Position numbers and translations under genes: made by a program. From Methylomicrobium agile (lineage in GTDB: Bacteria; Pseudomonadota; Gammaproteobacteria; Methylococcales; Methylomonadaceae), in assembly GCF_000733855.1 (NCBI RefSeq), contig NZ_JPOJ01000001.1, forward strand, positions 186,001 to 250,000: a stretch of 64,000 nucleotides of DNA. Direction: 5' to 3'. The notes beneath the pieces are model-generated. The model worked only from the letters and a program-made list of their open reading frames with translations. It ran no database searches and was not told the origin of the DNA. Shown piece by piece: positions 27,309 through 36,566 of the stretch (its first letter is position 1; every line of letters starts with the position of its first letter).

Positions 27309-28718
27309 TCATTCGGCGCATTGCGCCTGCCTCCGTCCAGCTTCGCATTGAAAACGGGTCAGCGATTTTTCCAGGTCGGCAAGATGGGCCTCCATCGGTT
27401 TACCGACCCATAATTGCGGCCGGGAGGCTTCCAGTTTTTCCCACCGCTCGCGCTCCGCAATCGAGGCCGCGGCCGCCTTGAATGCCGGGATCAACGAAAA
27501 CCGGCTCTGCAATTGTTGCTTGAACACCGCCTCGCCAAAATAGGTGAAATCCGATTCCGAACCGCAGCCGAAAGAGGTCCGATCGTGCGCCGCGGCCGTC
27601 GCCACCAGGGTATGCGGACCTTTCAACGCATCGACGAACGTGCCCGAATAACAGGCGGAAACCACCACCACCCGCCACTTGATGCCGGCCTGATCGAGCA
27701 TCGCCTTCAGCTGTTCAGGAGAGAGGTCGTTCAACGGCAGCGGCCAAAACTCGACCGCCAGTTTGTGATCGCTGCCGCCGTGGCTGGTCAGGTACAGGAA
27801 CAGCACGTCTTCGTCGGGGTTCATAATCCGGCCGATGCGTTTCAAGGCCTGGGCGAGATTGGTCGCGGTCGCAAGCGGCGTGTCTTCGAGCGTGTCGAGA
27901 TGATTGACCAGGTTCAGCGAATGGCCGACCGTACCGAACCGTTCGTCGAACAGCCGTTTGATATAGTCCGCCTCGATCGAAAACACGTCTTCGGTCGCAT
28001 AGCTGGCGAAACCGAGATAGAACAGATCGACGCGGCCTTTACGCTCCGGGCGCAGCCGGCTCAACGTTTCTTCGAGCAGAACCGGCTGCCGGTACATCAG
28101 CCTTTCGGCATCCAGCGCCTTGTACCTTGCATACGGATCGCCGTCCTGTACTTCCTGTTCTTCGGGCGAATACCAGAAATCGCGGTAATCCGCGAACCAC
28201 TCGCCGGCAGGACCGGCCGACAACAGCACCAGCGCCATGCCGGCGGTCGTGGAACGCCAGCGCCCGCAAACCAGAAACAGGGCACGCCCGAGCAGAATCA
28301 ACAGATACACCGCCGCCAGCCGCTCGAACCACGGGCCGAGATCGGGCCAGCTTTCGAACTCCCGTCCGTTCAGATAACGCGACACCGTCTGCAGCAAAAT
28401 CAACGCAGGCGACAAGCTGTAAACCACAACCCCGATCTGTAGCGCCGCGTTTTCGCGCCGGACAAACTTCGAAGTCAACCAAGCCGCCATCAGGAAACAG
28501 GCCAGCTCGAAGGTATAAACCGGCAGCGCGTAAAGCTGGAACTCCGGATCGGGCCAATACAGTAGATAACCGGAGCCGGTTTCCAGCAGCAGATCGACAA
28601 GCAGAAGCAGCAAAAACGGGTCGAGACCGACAACGAAGTTTTCCGGACCGCGCTTGCGGAAAAACGCCAGGCGCAAGCCGTTGTGCAGATTCGTCGATAA
28701 ATTGGATATTGGATTCAT
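27309..28718 (-). CDS. membrane-bound C13-like (caspase-fold) cysteine peptidase
   Basis: A 469-residue protein. The N-terminal ~190 residues hold about five membrane helices. The C-terminal ~270 residues form a peptidase C13-like domain with the catalytic His in FLYLTSHGGSDHKLA (about residue 312) and Cys in VVVSACYSGTFVDAL (about 355). TAAAHDRTSFGCG follows. C13 includes legumain and GPI transamidase; bacterial members are mostly uncharacterised. The domain probably faces the periplasm or cytosol next to the membrane. It stands alone between the pabB operon and the restriction island. Confidence 0.75.
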   Translation of the reverse strand: MNPISNLSTNLHNGLRLAFFRKRGPENFVVGLDPFLLLLLVDLLLETGSGYLLYWPDPEFQLYALPVYTFELACFLMAAWLTSKFVRRENAALQIGVVVYSLSPALILLQTVSRYLNGREFESWPDLGPWFERLAAVYLLILLGRALFLVCGRWRSTTAGMALVLLSAGPAGEWFADYRDFWYSPEEQEVQDGDPYARYKALDAERLMYRQPVLLEETLSRLRPERKGRVDLFYLGFASYATEDVFSIEADYIKRLFDERFGTVGHSLNLVNHLDTLEDTPLATATNLAQALKRIGRIMNPDEDVLFLYLTSHGGSDHKLAVEFWPLPLNDLSPEQLKAMLDQAGIKWRVVVVSACYSGTFVDALKGPHTLVATAAAHDRTSFGCGSESDFTYFGEAVFKQQLQSRFSLIPAFKAAAASIAERERWEKLEASRPQLWVGKPMEAHLADLEKSLTRFQCEAGRRQAQCAE

Positions 28719-28871
28719 TCGGAGGCGAAACAGGCGCTGAAAAAATGGGAAGTATCCGATATTTTACCCGTTCGAGCCCTTGCCGGCCGCTTTTTGATCG
28801 CTACAAAACGGCCGGCAGTATATCGGACTCTAGCCACTAGCCGGACGGGATATTTATCCCGCCGCACTTAA

Positions 28872-31800
28872 CTAAAACCCGTTGAGGGTGATATTTTTCA
28901 TCAGGATTTCCATATAAGCCGGCGTATTCATAAACAATACATGTCGCTCTTCCCAATGCTGGCGATCATATCCCATTGCCTCGACCAGTTGATAAGGGGT
29001 CGGTGTAACGATAAAACTCTCCAGCCGAATATGCTTATCGGATAGGCGCTGTTCGATTTCCTTAATAGTTTTATGGAAACGCACCTTGTCATGCTCCGGC
29101 CCTTCATGGGTAATGCCATGCGGTTCGATAAAGGCGATGACCTGTTGTTCGCCCTTAACCGACCATAAGATAAAATCGGGATAGAAATTGCCCGCCTCGA
29201 AAAAACCTATGCCACTGCCGCGCGATTTATTGCGCAACAGAAAAATGGATGTTTTGTTTTCGAGCAGTCTGGATTCATTGGCTCCCAGCCACCCCATCAA
29301 ATCCACGACGAAATTCTTCTCGCTGTCGTTTAGCGAAACCGGGGCAATCGAAATCGGACAGCCTTTCTCGGCATACAATAACGGCTGATATAAATGATTA
29401 GCCAATAAGCAGGCTTTTAATTGTCCAGCTTCGATCAGTTTGGGCTTTTTCGAGTGTACGGCCTGTTCGATTTCTGTTTTTAATTTTTCGATGTCGCCTA
29501 TCAACTGTTTTTCGCTGGCATCGACGATCAATTGATAGGACTCATCCGGCTTTGGCAAATTGCCGTCACTTGCATCCAACTCCCGAACTTCAAGCCGGGG
29601 CCGAATAAACTCGTCCATGGAATACAAGTAATACCGTTTACAGTATTTTTTCAGCAACTCCAAGGCAATTTGATTCCAGACGCGCACATGGGCATAGTTA
29701 TTCATCGCCATCAGATTTTTCGGCACGTAAAGTACATACCAATCATGACGTTTCAACAGGCTATGGATGGCTTGCGGCACAATGATCAGGCTGTACAGAT
29801 TTTCCCTGGCCTTGTACTGCTCCAAGTCGAAATAAAGCTTGTTGATGTCGAGAAAGGCAATATGCTCTTCGCTGAAAACGGCTTCATTCGCATTGACGGC
29901 AGCGGTACCCGATTTTACACCTTGCGCAACGATTGCCTGAATCTTGGGATACCAGTCCGCTTCGATGCGGTTTTTGCGCATCGCCTCCGGCACCCCGCCG
30001 AGTAAGGGCATCGCTCCGTCGCGGGTAAAACTGTATTCGCGGCCGTCGCTTTTTTTCAGCTTGGGCCGGATCACTTTCAATTTATGGCCAAAATCGTAAG
30101 TGACGTTCATCGGAATCTGGAACACTTCCTTGCGGTCATTGGCCGGCAAGCCTTCTTCTTTCAAAAAGTCGCGGAATTTCTCCATAAAATCGGCCTGCAC
30201 CCCGAATACATTCAAGGTTTCCAGATAATGAATATATTCCGGTTGTTTAACGGGAGTCACCGCCCACGAACGTTTCAACGACCACTCATAGCCTTTCAAA
30301 CGCACGCCCCGGCCAAAAAGCTGAATGATTTGCGAACCCTCGCTGCGGCCGACACGCATCAAACCCAAGGTAGAAACCCGCCAGCAATCCCAGCCTTCCA
30401 CAAACTTTTTCGCGCCGATCAGCAGATTGATCGGCGAGGACGATTCCTTGATGCCGGCGAATTGCGCGGCTACAAAATCGCTGTCATCCAACACAATATT
30501 CGGGCAGGACTCTTGTACGTGTTTAGCCAGTCCCAACGCATCGCCGACATTGATCAAGCCGAAATGCTTATCCCCATGACCGGCTTTCAAAACCAACTCG
30601 CCGCTATCCCCTTTCAAACGCAGAACATGCAATTGACCGCCGGCGCGGTTGTTGAATAACGCGCCGAGGATGTCGGCGTGCATCTCGGCAGCCTTCTCGC
30701 CTTTTTGCAGTTGCTTGCGCAAAAACAAAAAAGCGCCGTGGAAAATATCGTGGCCGTTCCTATCGACCAAACCGGTCGATGTGCCGTTGTCATGCAACAA
30801 GGTTTCGATCGTTTTGACGGCTTGCTGCGGCTCGGCCAGAAATCGGTTAATGAAACGCAACACCTGCACAATATCGGAGACTGTGTCATCAACGACCGTC
30901 TCGCCTTTCTTATTTTTTTCGGTTGCTTTGGAAACGCTCGAACCCACAAACACCCAGAGCGGCTTCTCGATGTTATAAGCCGCATACTGAGGCTTGCGTT
31001 CGCGGTACAAGCGCAACTGCTGGTAAAAACTCAGCAAACAGGCCGATAGGTATAAAAACTCGTGATCGGTTTGCGCTTTGGGAATATTGAAGATGCGATA
31101 GTCCTTGCCGTAACCGTCTTCATAAAAATAACGGTAGGAATAATCGAACAATACCGCTTTGGCATAACTCTCTTCGATTTTGGCATTGCCCGCGGCTTTG
31201 ACCGCCTCTTTGAACGTCGCCGAATATTCGAACGCAAAGCCTTTTTCTACCAGCCGTTCGCGCTGCTTCATCCAGCCTTCCTCTTCCGCCTTGCCCATGC
31301 CGCGATGGCCTTCGTCAACCAAAATCAGGTTCTGATCGCCGAGGTTGCGGGTAGCGATGGTATTCGGGCCGTCCTTATCGCCCAGCTTGGTGATCTCGAT
31401 AAAATCGATCCGGCTCAAATGGCCGTAACCGCTGGCAAAGATATTGGCGGTGCTACCGATGTCATTGTTATCCAACACCAATCTCGATACTTCTATACCG
31501 CTCTGTTTCAACTCCTGTTCATGCTGGTTGCTCAAGCCTTCGTTCGGAGTAATCAACAAGGTGCGTGTCACGGCGTCATGCTTGCCTGCTTCCTTGGCGT
31601 AATGCGCGAACTGGCGATAGTTGATGTGCATCAGCAGGGTCTTGCCGGAGCCGGTCGCATTTTGCAGACACAGTTTGTTTAATTCGTCCGCGCTGTATTC
31701 GCTGATACCGGTGCTGTACTGCTTGGCTTGCCAATGGTCATTAAAGCGCCGCACATAATCGTTCAATTGCTCCAAGAGTTTATCGCGGTCGGCAAAGTAG

Positions 31801-32204
31801 TGGTGCAGATAAATTTCCGCAAACAACAACGACAGCCATTGGTAATATTTCCATTCGATCGGCCGGTCCCGGCCTTCGTTGAGCCATAGCGTATGGTCGA
31901 CGATGTTTTGCTCGTAGTTGAGCAGTGCCGCCGGGCTCAAGGTGGCGCCCGGTTGCCAGTGGTTTTTCAATTGCTGATAAAAATAATGCAGGTTATCGCT
32001 ATCCAATCCTTCCCGGCAATCGCGCAGTTGTTTCGCCAGCAACTGCATGGGACGCACCCGGCGGTTGCCGTCTTGATGTTCGGCAAAAGTATCGATGCCC
32101 AGCAAAGACATGATCCATTGGTTCAGTATCAGCTTGTCGGCAAACGGTAATGTTTGTCCGGTCTTCTTGCCGCCGGTTTTAACGGCTTTGGGTTTTACTG
32201 CCAT
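28872..32204 (-). CDS. type III-like restriction enzyme Res subunit (helicase-nuclease)
   Basis: A protein of about 1110 residues. Superfamily 2 helicase motifs: Walker A ATGSGKT near residue 184, DEGH box (LVDEGHRGMGK) near 295, and a motif VI-like QIIQLFGRGVRLKG. Near the C-terminus FYPDFILWSVKG and VIAFIEPHG look like the PD-(D/E)xK nuclease, though the usual lysine is replaced by His. I start at ATG 32204 (MAVKPKAVK); the longer frame to 32243 merely reads through a REP arm (RFAYPPYIE). The mod partner is at 32997-36431, separated by a RAYT gene. Confidence 0.85.
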   Translation of the reverse strand: MAVKPKAVKTGGKKTGQTLPFADKLILNQWIMSLLGIDTFAEHQDGNRRVRPMQLLAKQLRDCREGLDSDNLHYFYQQLKNHWQPGATLSPAALLNYEQNIVDHTLWLNEGRDRPIEWKYYQWLSLLFAEIYLHHYFADRDKLLEQLNDYVRRFNDHWQAKQYSTGISEYSADELNKLCLQNATGSGKTLLMHINYRQFAHYAKEAGKHDAVTRTLLITPNEGLSNQHEQELKQSGIEVSRLVLDNNDIGSTANIFASGYGHLSRIDFIEITKLGDKDGPNTIATRNLGDQNLILVDEGHRGMGKAEEEGWMKQRERLVEKGFAFEYSATFKEAVKAAGNAKIEESYAKAVLFDYSYRYFYEDGYGKDYRIFNIPKAQTDHEFLYLSACLLSFYQQLRLYRERKPQYAAYNIEKPLWVFVGSSVSKATEKNKKGETVVDDTVSDIVQVLRFINRFLAEPQQAVKTIETLLHDNGTSTGLVDRNGHDIFHGAFLFLRKQLQKGEKAAEMHADILGALFNNRAGGQLHVLRLKGDSGELVLKAGHGDKHFGLINVGDALGLAKHVQESCPNIVLDDSDFVAAQFAGIKESSSPINLLIGAKKFVEGWDCWRVSTLGLMRVGRSEGSQIIQLFGRGVRLKGYEWSLKRSWAVTPVKQPEYIHYLETLNVFGVQADFMEKFRDFLKEEGLPANDRKEVFQIPMNVTYDFGHKLKVIRPKLKKSDGREYSFTRDGAMPLLGGVPEAMRKNRIEADWYPKIQAIVAQGVKSGTAAVNANEAVFSEEHIAFLDINKLYFDLEQYKARENLYSLIIVPQAIHSLLKRHDWYVLYVPKNLMAMNNYAHVRVWNQIALELLKKYCKRYYLYSMDEFIRPRLEVRELDASDGNLPKPDESYQLIVDASEKQLIGDIEKLKTEIEQAVHSKKPKLIEAGQLKACLLANHLYQPLLYAEKGCPISIAPVSLNDSEKNFVVDLMGWLGANESRLLENKTSIFLLRNKSRGSGIGFFEAGNFYPDFILWSVKGEQQVIAFIEPHGITHEGPEHDKVRFHKTIKEIEQRLSDKHIRLESFIVTPTPYQLVEAMGYDRQHWEERHVLFMNTPAYMEILMKNITLNGF

Positions 32205-32219
32205 TTGAATCGTCTCGAT

Positions 32220-32292
32220 GTAGGGTGGATAAGCGAAGCGCATCCACCAAATTTGCCTTCCATGGTGGATGCGCTTCGCTTATCCACCCTAC
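32220..32292. repeat. REP palindrome, 29-bp perfect arms
   Basis: Arms at 32220-32248 and 32264-32292 are perfect inverted repeats beginning GTAGGGTGGATAAGCGAAGC, with a 15-bp loop. It lies between the RAYT gene and res and overlaps the region just upstream of the res start, so it may affect res translation or readthrough. Confidence 0.9.
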
Positions 32293-32297
32293 CTTAA

Positions 32298-32819
32298 TCA
32301 CTCGCAATCGATGTTTTTTATGTTATCCGGCAATCCGCCGGCACCCCAGCCAACGTCATACCAACCGGCTGAAACAAATTTTCTAAATGATGAATAAGGC
32401 CATTCACCAGGAGAGCTGACCAAGCCATGTTTAACAGGATTGAAATGAATATAATCCACATGCCGCCGCCAGTCGTTCTCATCGCGAATAGCATGCTCCC
32501 AAAACCGTCGCTGCCAAACATCGCGTTCGCCCGATCGTCTTCCCGAATCACCGATACGTTTGGAAACATATTTTTTGATTTCCCGCCAACGCCCTGAAAA
32601 ATCCGCGTCTCCGCTGGGTAAGCGCCAAAGGCAATGCAGATGGTCGGGTAAGATCACGATCGCCTCGATCTCCAAAGGCCGTACTGCCATCACCTGTTTA
32701 AATGCGGCCCGCAAAATATCGACATGGGTCGGTTCGGAAAACACCGGCCGGCGTTGATAGGTAACCACAGTAAAAAAGTAGTGGCCTCCGCGGACAAATA
32801 AGCGGCGGTATTCGCTCAT
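32298..32819 (-). CDS. REP-associated tyrosine transposase (RAYT, Y1 HUH family)
   Basis: A 173-residue single-domain Y1 transposase: YFFTVVTYQRRPVF, the HUH motif in LPDHLHCLWRLP, and the tyrosine helix in HVDYIHFNPVKHGLV. RAYTs bind and cleave REP hairpins at a conserved GTAG. Here REP pairs flank the gene on both sides (32220-32292 and 32834-32910), and two more lie inside the neighbouring mod gene. It separates mod from res, so the element entered the operon. All catalytic residues look intact. Confidence 0.93.
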   Translation of the reverse strand: MSEYRRLFVRGGHYFFTVVTYQRRPVFSEPTHVDILRAAFKQVMAVRPLEIEAIVILPDHLHCLWRLPSGDADFSGRWREIKKYVSKRIGDSGRRSGERDVWQRRFWEHAIRDENDWRRHVDYIHFNPVKHGLVSSPGEWPYSSFRKFVSAGWYDVGWGAGGLPDNIKNIDCE

Positions 32820-32833
32820 CGATTCTGCCCAAT

Positions 32834-32910
32834 GGTGGATGCGCTAGCGTTTATCCGCCCTACCTGAAGCTGCGGCCTGTAGGGTGGATAAGCCGTCAGG
32901 CGTATCCACC
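32834..32910. repeat. REP pair upstream of the RAYT gene
   Basis: The arm 32834-32863 (ending ...CGCCCTAC) and the arm 32879-32910 (GTAGGGTGGATAAGCCGTCA...) are inverted copies of the same REP family with some divergence. Together with 32220-32292 they bracket the RAYT gene, the usual arrangement. Confidence 0.8.
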
Positions 32911-32996
32911 GCATGCTCTGACAGGCTTTTTGTGCCGCGCCGGCGTAACGCGATCTCGACCTGCGGGCATCTTCGTCTTTGGTTTGCAGTCATGCC

Positions 32997-35900
32997 TTAT
33001 TCCCCGGACCACATCGCGGTATGAAATGCTTCCTCGATCAGACGCACTTTGATTTGTTCGCCTTCGATCACCGGATTGGGCAAGGTATGGCTGCCGTTGA
33101 TGTAAATCGCGCCATAGGTGTGTTCGCGCGGGGAGATTTGCAGCTTATCCAGCAGGTATTTTTGCAACACCGCATTGTCTTTTTCCGGGTTATCGGTCAG
33201 CTTGCGCCAGACGATCAAGGTCGGGATTTTCGACGAATTGTCGCCCGGCACTTTCAACGTATAGCCTTCGATCAGGCGAAACCAATAACGCGGTTCATCG
33301 TGGTCGTGATGCTTGGTGGATGCGGCTCGCGCCTTATCCACCCTACCATTGTCATCCATCGTGGACGTAGGGTGGATAAGGCGCGAGCCGCATCCACCGG
33401 ATTCTCCGGCATCCAAGGCCACCGGCTTCAGCCGCGTACAGCGCAAGCGGGTGTTTTGATCTTGCGGCAAGTCGGGATCGGTTTCTCGCGCGAATTCCGC
33501 CGAAAACGTTTGCGGCGCGGCCATGTGCCGCACCCACAAGCCGATCAGCCAGTTAAAGGTTTCGACCAGATCAATGGTTTGCAAGTTTTGCTCGCCGCTG
33601 CCCGGCTTCTTGATCCGCATTCGGTAAGCGGTCGGGTCGCGAAAATCGGCGATGTTCAACAGGCTTTGGCTGCCTTGAGTTTCCACGTCCAAGAAATAAT
33701 TGAGCAAATAATCGCGGCGCAACTCGGGATTGTTCGCCAAGGCCGTATCGCGGGCGGCATCCTCTTTGAAAACCAGGTTGTTCAACACGTCTTCGTAGCT
33801 TTCCAGGCGCAGGTACTTGAAGCAGTGGCTGATGCCTTGTCGGGAAACAGGTTTGCCGTCTTTCCAGTCTTTTGAGTAGACTACTTTTTGGATGCGGGGG
33901 TTGAGTACAGTGTCGAAATGATCGCCTTGCTCAACAAGAAGGTATTTGCGATTACCGTTATCTTCACGGTTGAGATTAATTATTGCGTGGGCAGTTGTCC
34001 CGGAACCAGCAAAAAAGTCAAAGACACTAGCCGTCTTCGAAGTCGTAATATGCAGTAATTTTTGAATGAGTCGGGTCGGTTTTTGCGTAGAAAACGTGCC
34101 TTCTCTGGAAAAAAGATCGCTACCTTCCTTTAAGCCTTCTTGCGAATGCCCAGAGGAATGATGATCCCACCATGTCCATGGGACCATGCCTTCCATTTCA
34201 TTCAAAAACCGTTTTACTGCAGGACGGCCGGAACCGTCTTTTCCGAAAATAATACGTTTATCTTCTTTTAACTTTTCGTAGTTTTCTTGCGTAACCATCC
34301 AGCAACGTCCCGGCGGCGGTGTAAGCTTTCGACCATCTGGCGTTTCTATTTCATACATTTGGTTAGGACGGAAACCAGGCGCCGTAAAATTATCTGCCTT
34401 CCAAGATCCACGAGAATCATTATCCGGATTAGAAAACTGTTTGATTTGGTCATTTCCTAAGGGCAATAGATTACGCTTTGCCTTGAATTCAAAAGGATCA
34501 GTTGCGTAAACCAATATATATTCATGTGCATCGCTAATTGCTTTGCGAATATCTGGAGAATATCGCTTTTGCCATATCAGGTCGGCTATTTTGCAAGCAT
34601 CTCCATATAACGACGATAATAACAGGGATAAATTAACCACTTCGTTATCGTCAATAGAAACGGAAATGCTGCTATCATCGGCTTGCAAGGATTTTGCTAA
34701 AGCTAATCGGTTATGGATATTCGATAACCAACTCGAATGCTGGTAACTATCTTTATAGGCAAATCCATCTCCGCCCGTGTTATACGGTGGATCGATATAA
34801 ATGCACTTCACCTGCTTCCGATATTTCTCCTGCATCAACCCCAACGCCTGAAAATTCTCGGAATGGATCAGCGCGCCGTCGCATTGCGCGTCCAAATCGG
34901 GAATTTTGGCCAGCAACCGCTGTTTGAAACCTTCGTCGAATAACGCGGTATCGACCAGCAGAAATGGATTGGCTTTGAGAAGCTCCAGTGTGAGCGGATT
35001 GCTGTAGCCGGGGCGCGCCGGATCCGCGGCAATTTCGTCGATAGCAAACAACTTTACCCATTCCTCGCGCTGCCGGCCGTTGGCGGCAATTTCGGCATAA
35101 AAGCTTTCCGGTATGCGGTCCAGGGTGATGCAATAATGGCTTTCGGTGACGAATTTTTTTTTCAACCAAAGCTTCTTTTGGAATTCTTCGAGTTGCGCCA
35201 GGAACGCAATCAGTTGCTGGGCAATCCGGCGCAACACGCGTATTTTGGCCAGGTAGTGTTCGACTTGCGGCGCGTCGGCGTTCTCGATGTCGTCGAGGCG
35301 CATGATTTCATTCTTGATGTAAAAATCCAGCTCGCGGCACAGAAAGCCGCCGAGATCTTTATGAATGAAGTAATCCATGGTGTTGCGCGCAGCGTATTTT
35401 TGTAGGTATTTGCCCAACAGGGTGCGTTTGCCCTTGCTATCGGTCGGCGCGGGCAACGTCAGTCCTTTGAGAAAATCCGCCGCTGCCGGTTGGTTTTGCA
35501 ATGCCTTGACGATGGCGGCTTCCGCTTCTCGCAGCCGGGTTTCCTGCCATTTATTGTCCTGGCCGGTTTTTTCGGCGTCGGGACGGTATTCGAAGTTGAT
35601 TTGTAGGGTGGATAAGCCGTTAGGCGCATCCGCCATGGGCGCGTCGGTATCGATGGATGCGCTACACTGGTCCACCCTACGTTCGCCGTCGATGAATTCA
35701 ACCGGCCTCGCGGCGTGGATCAAGAAAAAGCGTTTCTGCTCGCTGGCGGCTTTGATGTTGCCGTGCTCGCCTTCGCTCGCCTCGACGATGCGGAAGTGGA
35801 CCTTCAGCGGTAGCTGACCGCCGTGGTCGGCAAAGGCTTCCAAGCCCTGGCCTTTGGCTTTTTGCGCTTCCTGGCGGATCGCTTCGTTAAGGTCGAAACT

Positions 35901-36431
35901 GTAGTTGGTCAGGTATTCGCTGCTCTTGATGTAATACTGGTCCTTGTTCGCCCAGTGCAGGTAAACCTCGCGCCCGTCATAAGGCACAGCATAAGGCGCG
36001 GCGCGGCTGTCGCTTTCGCGGGCGTAATAACGGCGCGACATGAAGTCACCGTTGTCGTAATAGCGCTCGAAAAAACGGTAGAGATGGTCGTAGACTTCGC
36101 TTTCGGCATTGCCGCCGTCCTTGGCCTGTTCATAAAGCGCTTTGGCTTCTTTGACGCCGTCTGTTTCTTCCGGGTTAGGCGCGCCGAATCTGTTGGCTTG
36201 TTCAGGCGCCGCTTCATAGTTTGCCCTGGCTTCCGCAATCCGGTTTTCATCGGCTTCGCCGAAAGCATCCTGAATGACTTTGAGCAAGTCGTTTTCCAGA
36301 AAGTGCGTAACCTGCACGCTCTTGGCGTGCATGATTTTGTAAAAGCCAAAATCCAGTTCCGGCTGGTCGAGTTGGAACAACTCTTTCAGCAGATTGATCA
36401 GGCGGATACGGTATTTTTCGGTGTTGCTCAT
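32997..36431 (-). CDS. type III-like DNA adenine methyltransferase (Mod) with two in-frame REP insertions
   Basis: A 1144-residue protein. DPPYNTG (motif IV) is near residue 546 and FDFFAGSGTTAHA (motif I) near 806, the beta-class order of type III Mod adenine-N6 methyltransferases. The ~500-residue N-terminal part is a large helical region of unknown fold. Two segments are translated REP elements: residues 1012-1039 (84 bp, 33315-33398) and about 251-276 (78 bp, 35603-35680). Both preserve the frame. Its target would be an adenine in an asymmetric site. Res lies downstream beyond the RAYT gene. Whether the enlarged protein is active is not known. Confidence 0.87.
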   Translation of the reverse strand: MSNTEKYRIRLINLLKELFQLDQPELDFGFYKIMHAKSVQVTHFLENDLLKVIQDAFGEADENRIAEARANYEAAPEQANRFGAPNPEETDGVKEAKALYEQAKDGGNAESEVYDHLYRFFERYYDNGDFMSRRYYARESDSRAAPYAVPYDGREVYLHWANKDQYYIKSSEYLTNYSFDLNEAIRQEAQKAKGQGLEAFADHGGQLPLKVHFRIVEASEGEHGNIKAASEQKRFFLIHAARPVEFIDGERRVDQCSASIDTDAPMADAPNGLSTLQINFEYRPDAEKTGQDNKWQETRLREAEAAIVKALQNQPAAADFLKGLTLPAPTDSKGKRTLLGKYLQKYAARNTMDYFIHKDLGGFLCRELDFYIKNEIMRLDDIENADAPQVEHYLAKIRVLRRIAQQLIAFLAQLEEFQKKLWLKKKFVTESHYCITLDRIPESFYAEIAANGRQREEWVKLFAIDEIAADPARPGYSNPLTLELLKANPFLLVDTALFDEGFKQRLLAKIPDLDAQCDGALIHSENFQALGLMQEKYRKQVKCIYIDPPYNTGGDGFAYKDSYQHSSWLSNIHNRLALAKSLQADDSSISVSIDDNEVVNLSLLLSSLYGDACKIADLIWQKRYSPDIRKAISDAHEYILVYATDPFEFKAKRNLLPLGNDQIKQFSNPDNDSRGSWKADNFTAPGFRPNQMYEIETPDGRKLTPPPGRCWMVTQENYEKLKEDKRIIFGKDGSGRPAVKRFLNEMEGMVPWTWWDHHSSGHSQEGLKEGSDLFSREGTFSTQKPTRLIQKLLHITTSKTASVFDFFAGSGTTAHAIINLNREDNGNRKYLLVEQGDHFDTVLNPRIQKVVYSKDWKDGKPVSRQGISHCFKYLRLESYEDVLNNLVFKEDAARDTALANNPELRRDYLLNYFLDVETQGSQSLLNIADFRDPTAYRMRIKKPGSGEQNLQTIDLVETFNWLIGLWVRHMAAPQTFSAEFARETDPDLPQDQNTRLRCTRLKPVALDAGESGGCGSRLIHPTSTMDDNGRVDKARAASTKHHDHDEPRYWFRLIEGYTLKVPGDNSSKIPTLIVWRKLTDNPEKDNAVLQKYLLDKLQISPREHTYGAIYINGSHTLPNPVIEGEQIKVRLIEEAFHTAMWSGE
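33315..33398. repeat. REP palindrome inside the mod coding region
   Basis: Perfect 32-bp arms lie at 33315-33346 and 33367-33398 around a 20-bp loop. The total of 84 bp equals 28 codons, read on the minus strand as GGCGSRLIHPT...GRVDKARAAST. It interrupts an otherwise ordinary Mod C-terminal domain. Confidence 0.95.
35603..35680. repeat. second REP element inside the mod coding region
   Basis: The arms start GTAGGGTGGATAAGCCGTTA at 35603 and end ...GGTCCACCCTAC at 35680; the pairing is imperfect. The 78 bp equal 26 codons, read as RVDQCSASIDTD... to ...ADAPNGLSTL. The phase of the RVD-encoding arm is the same as in the other copy, and that phase contains no stop codon. Confidence 0.88.
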
Positions 36432-36566
36432 TAGAATTTTTTAGAAAATTGAAGTTTTAGCCCTATTCAAGCCTGTCTTGAGCTTTCCGCTCAATCGACA
36501 AGCTTACTTTGCTGCGTTGTTAGTTTGTTTTATTAATGCCATCCTTAGAAGCTGTCCTGCAAAACA

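Noticed and set aside
32205-32243. N-terminal extension of Res (RFAYPPYIETIQ)
   Set aside because: It is a translated REP arm; the next ATG at 32204 gives the natural MAVKPKAVK start.
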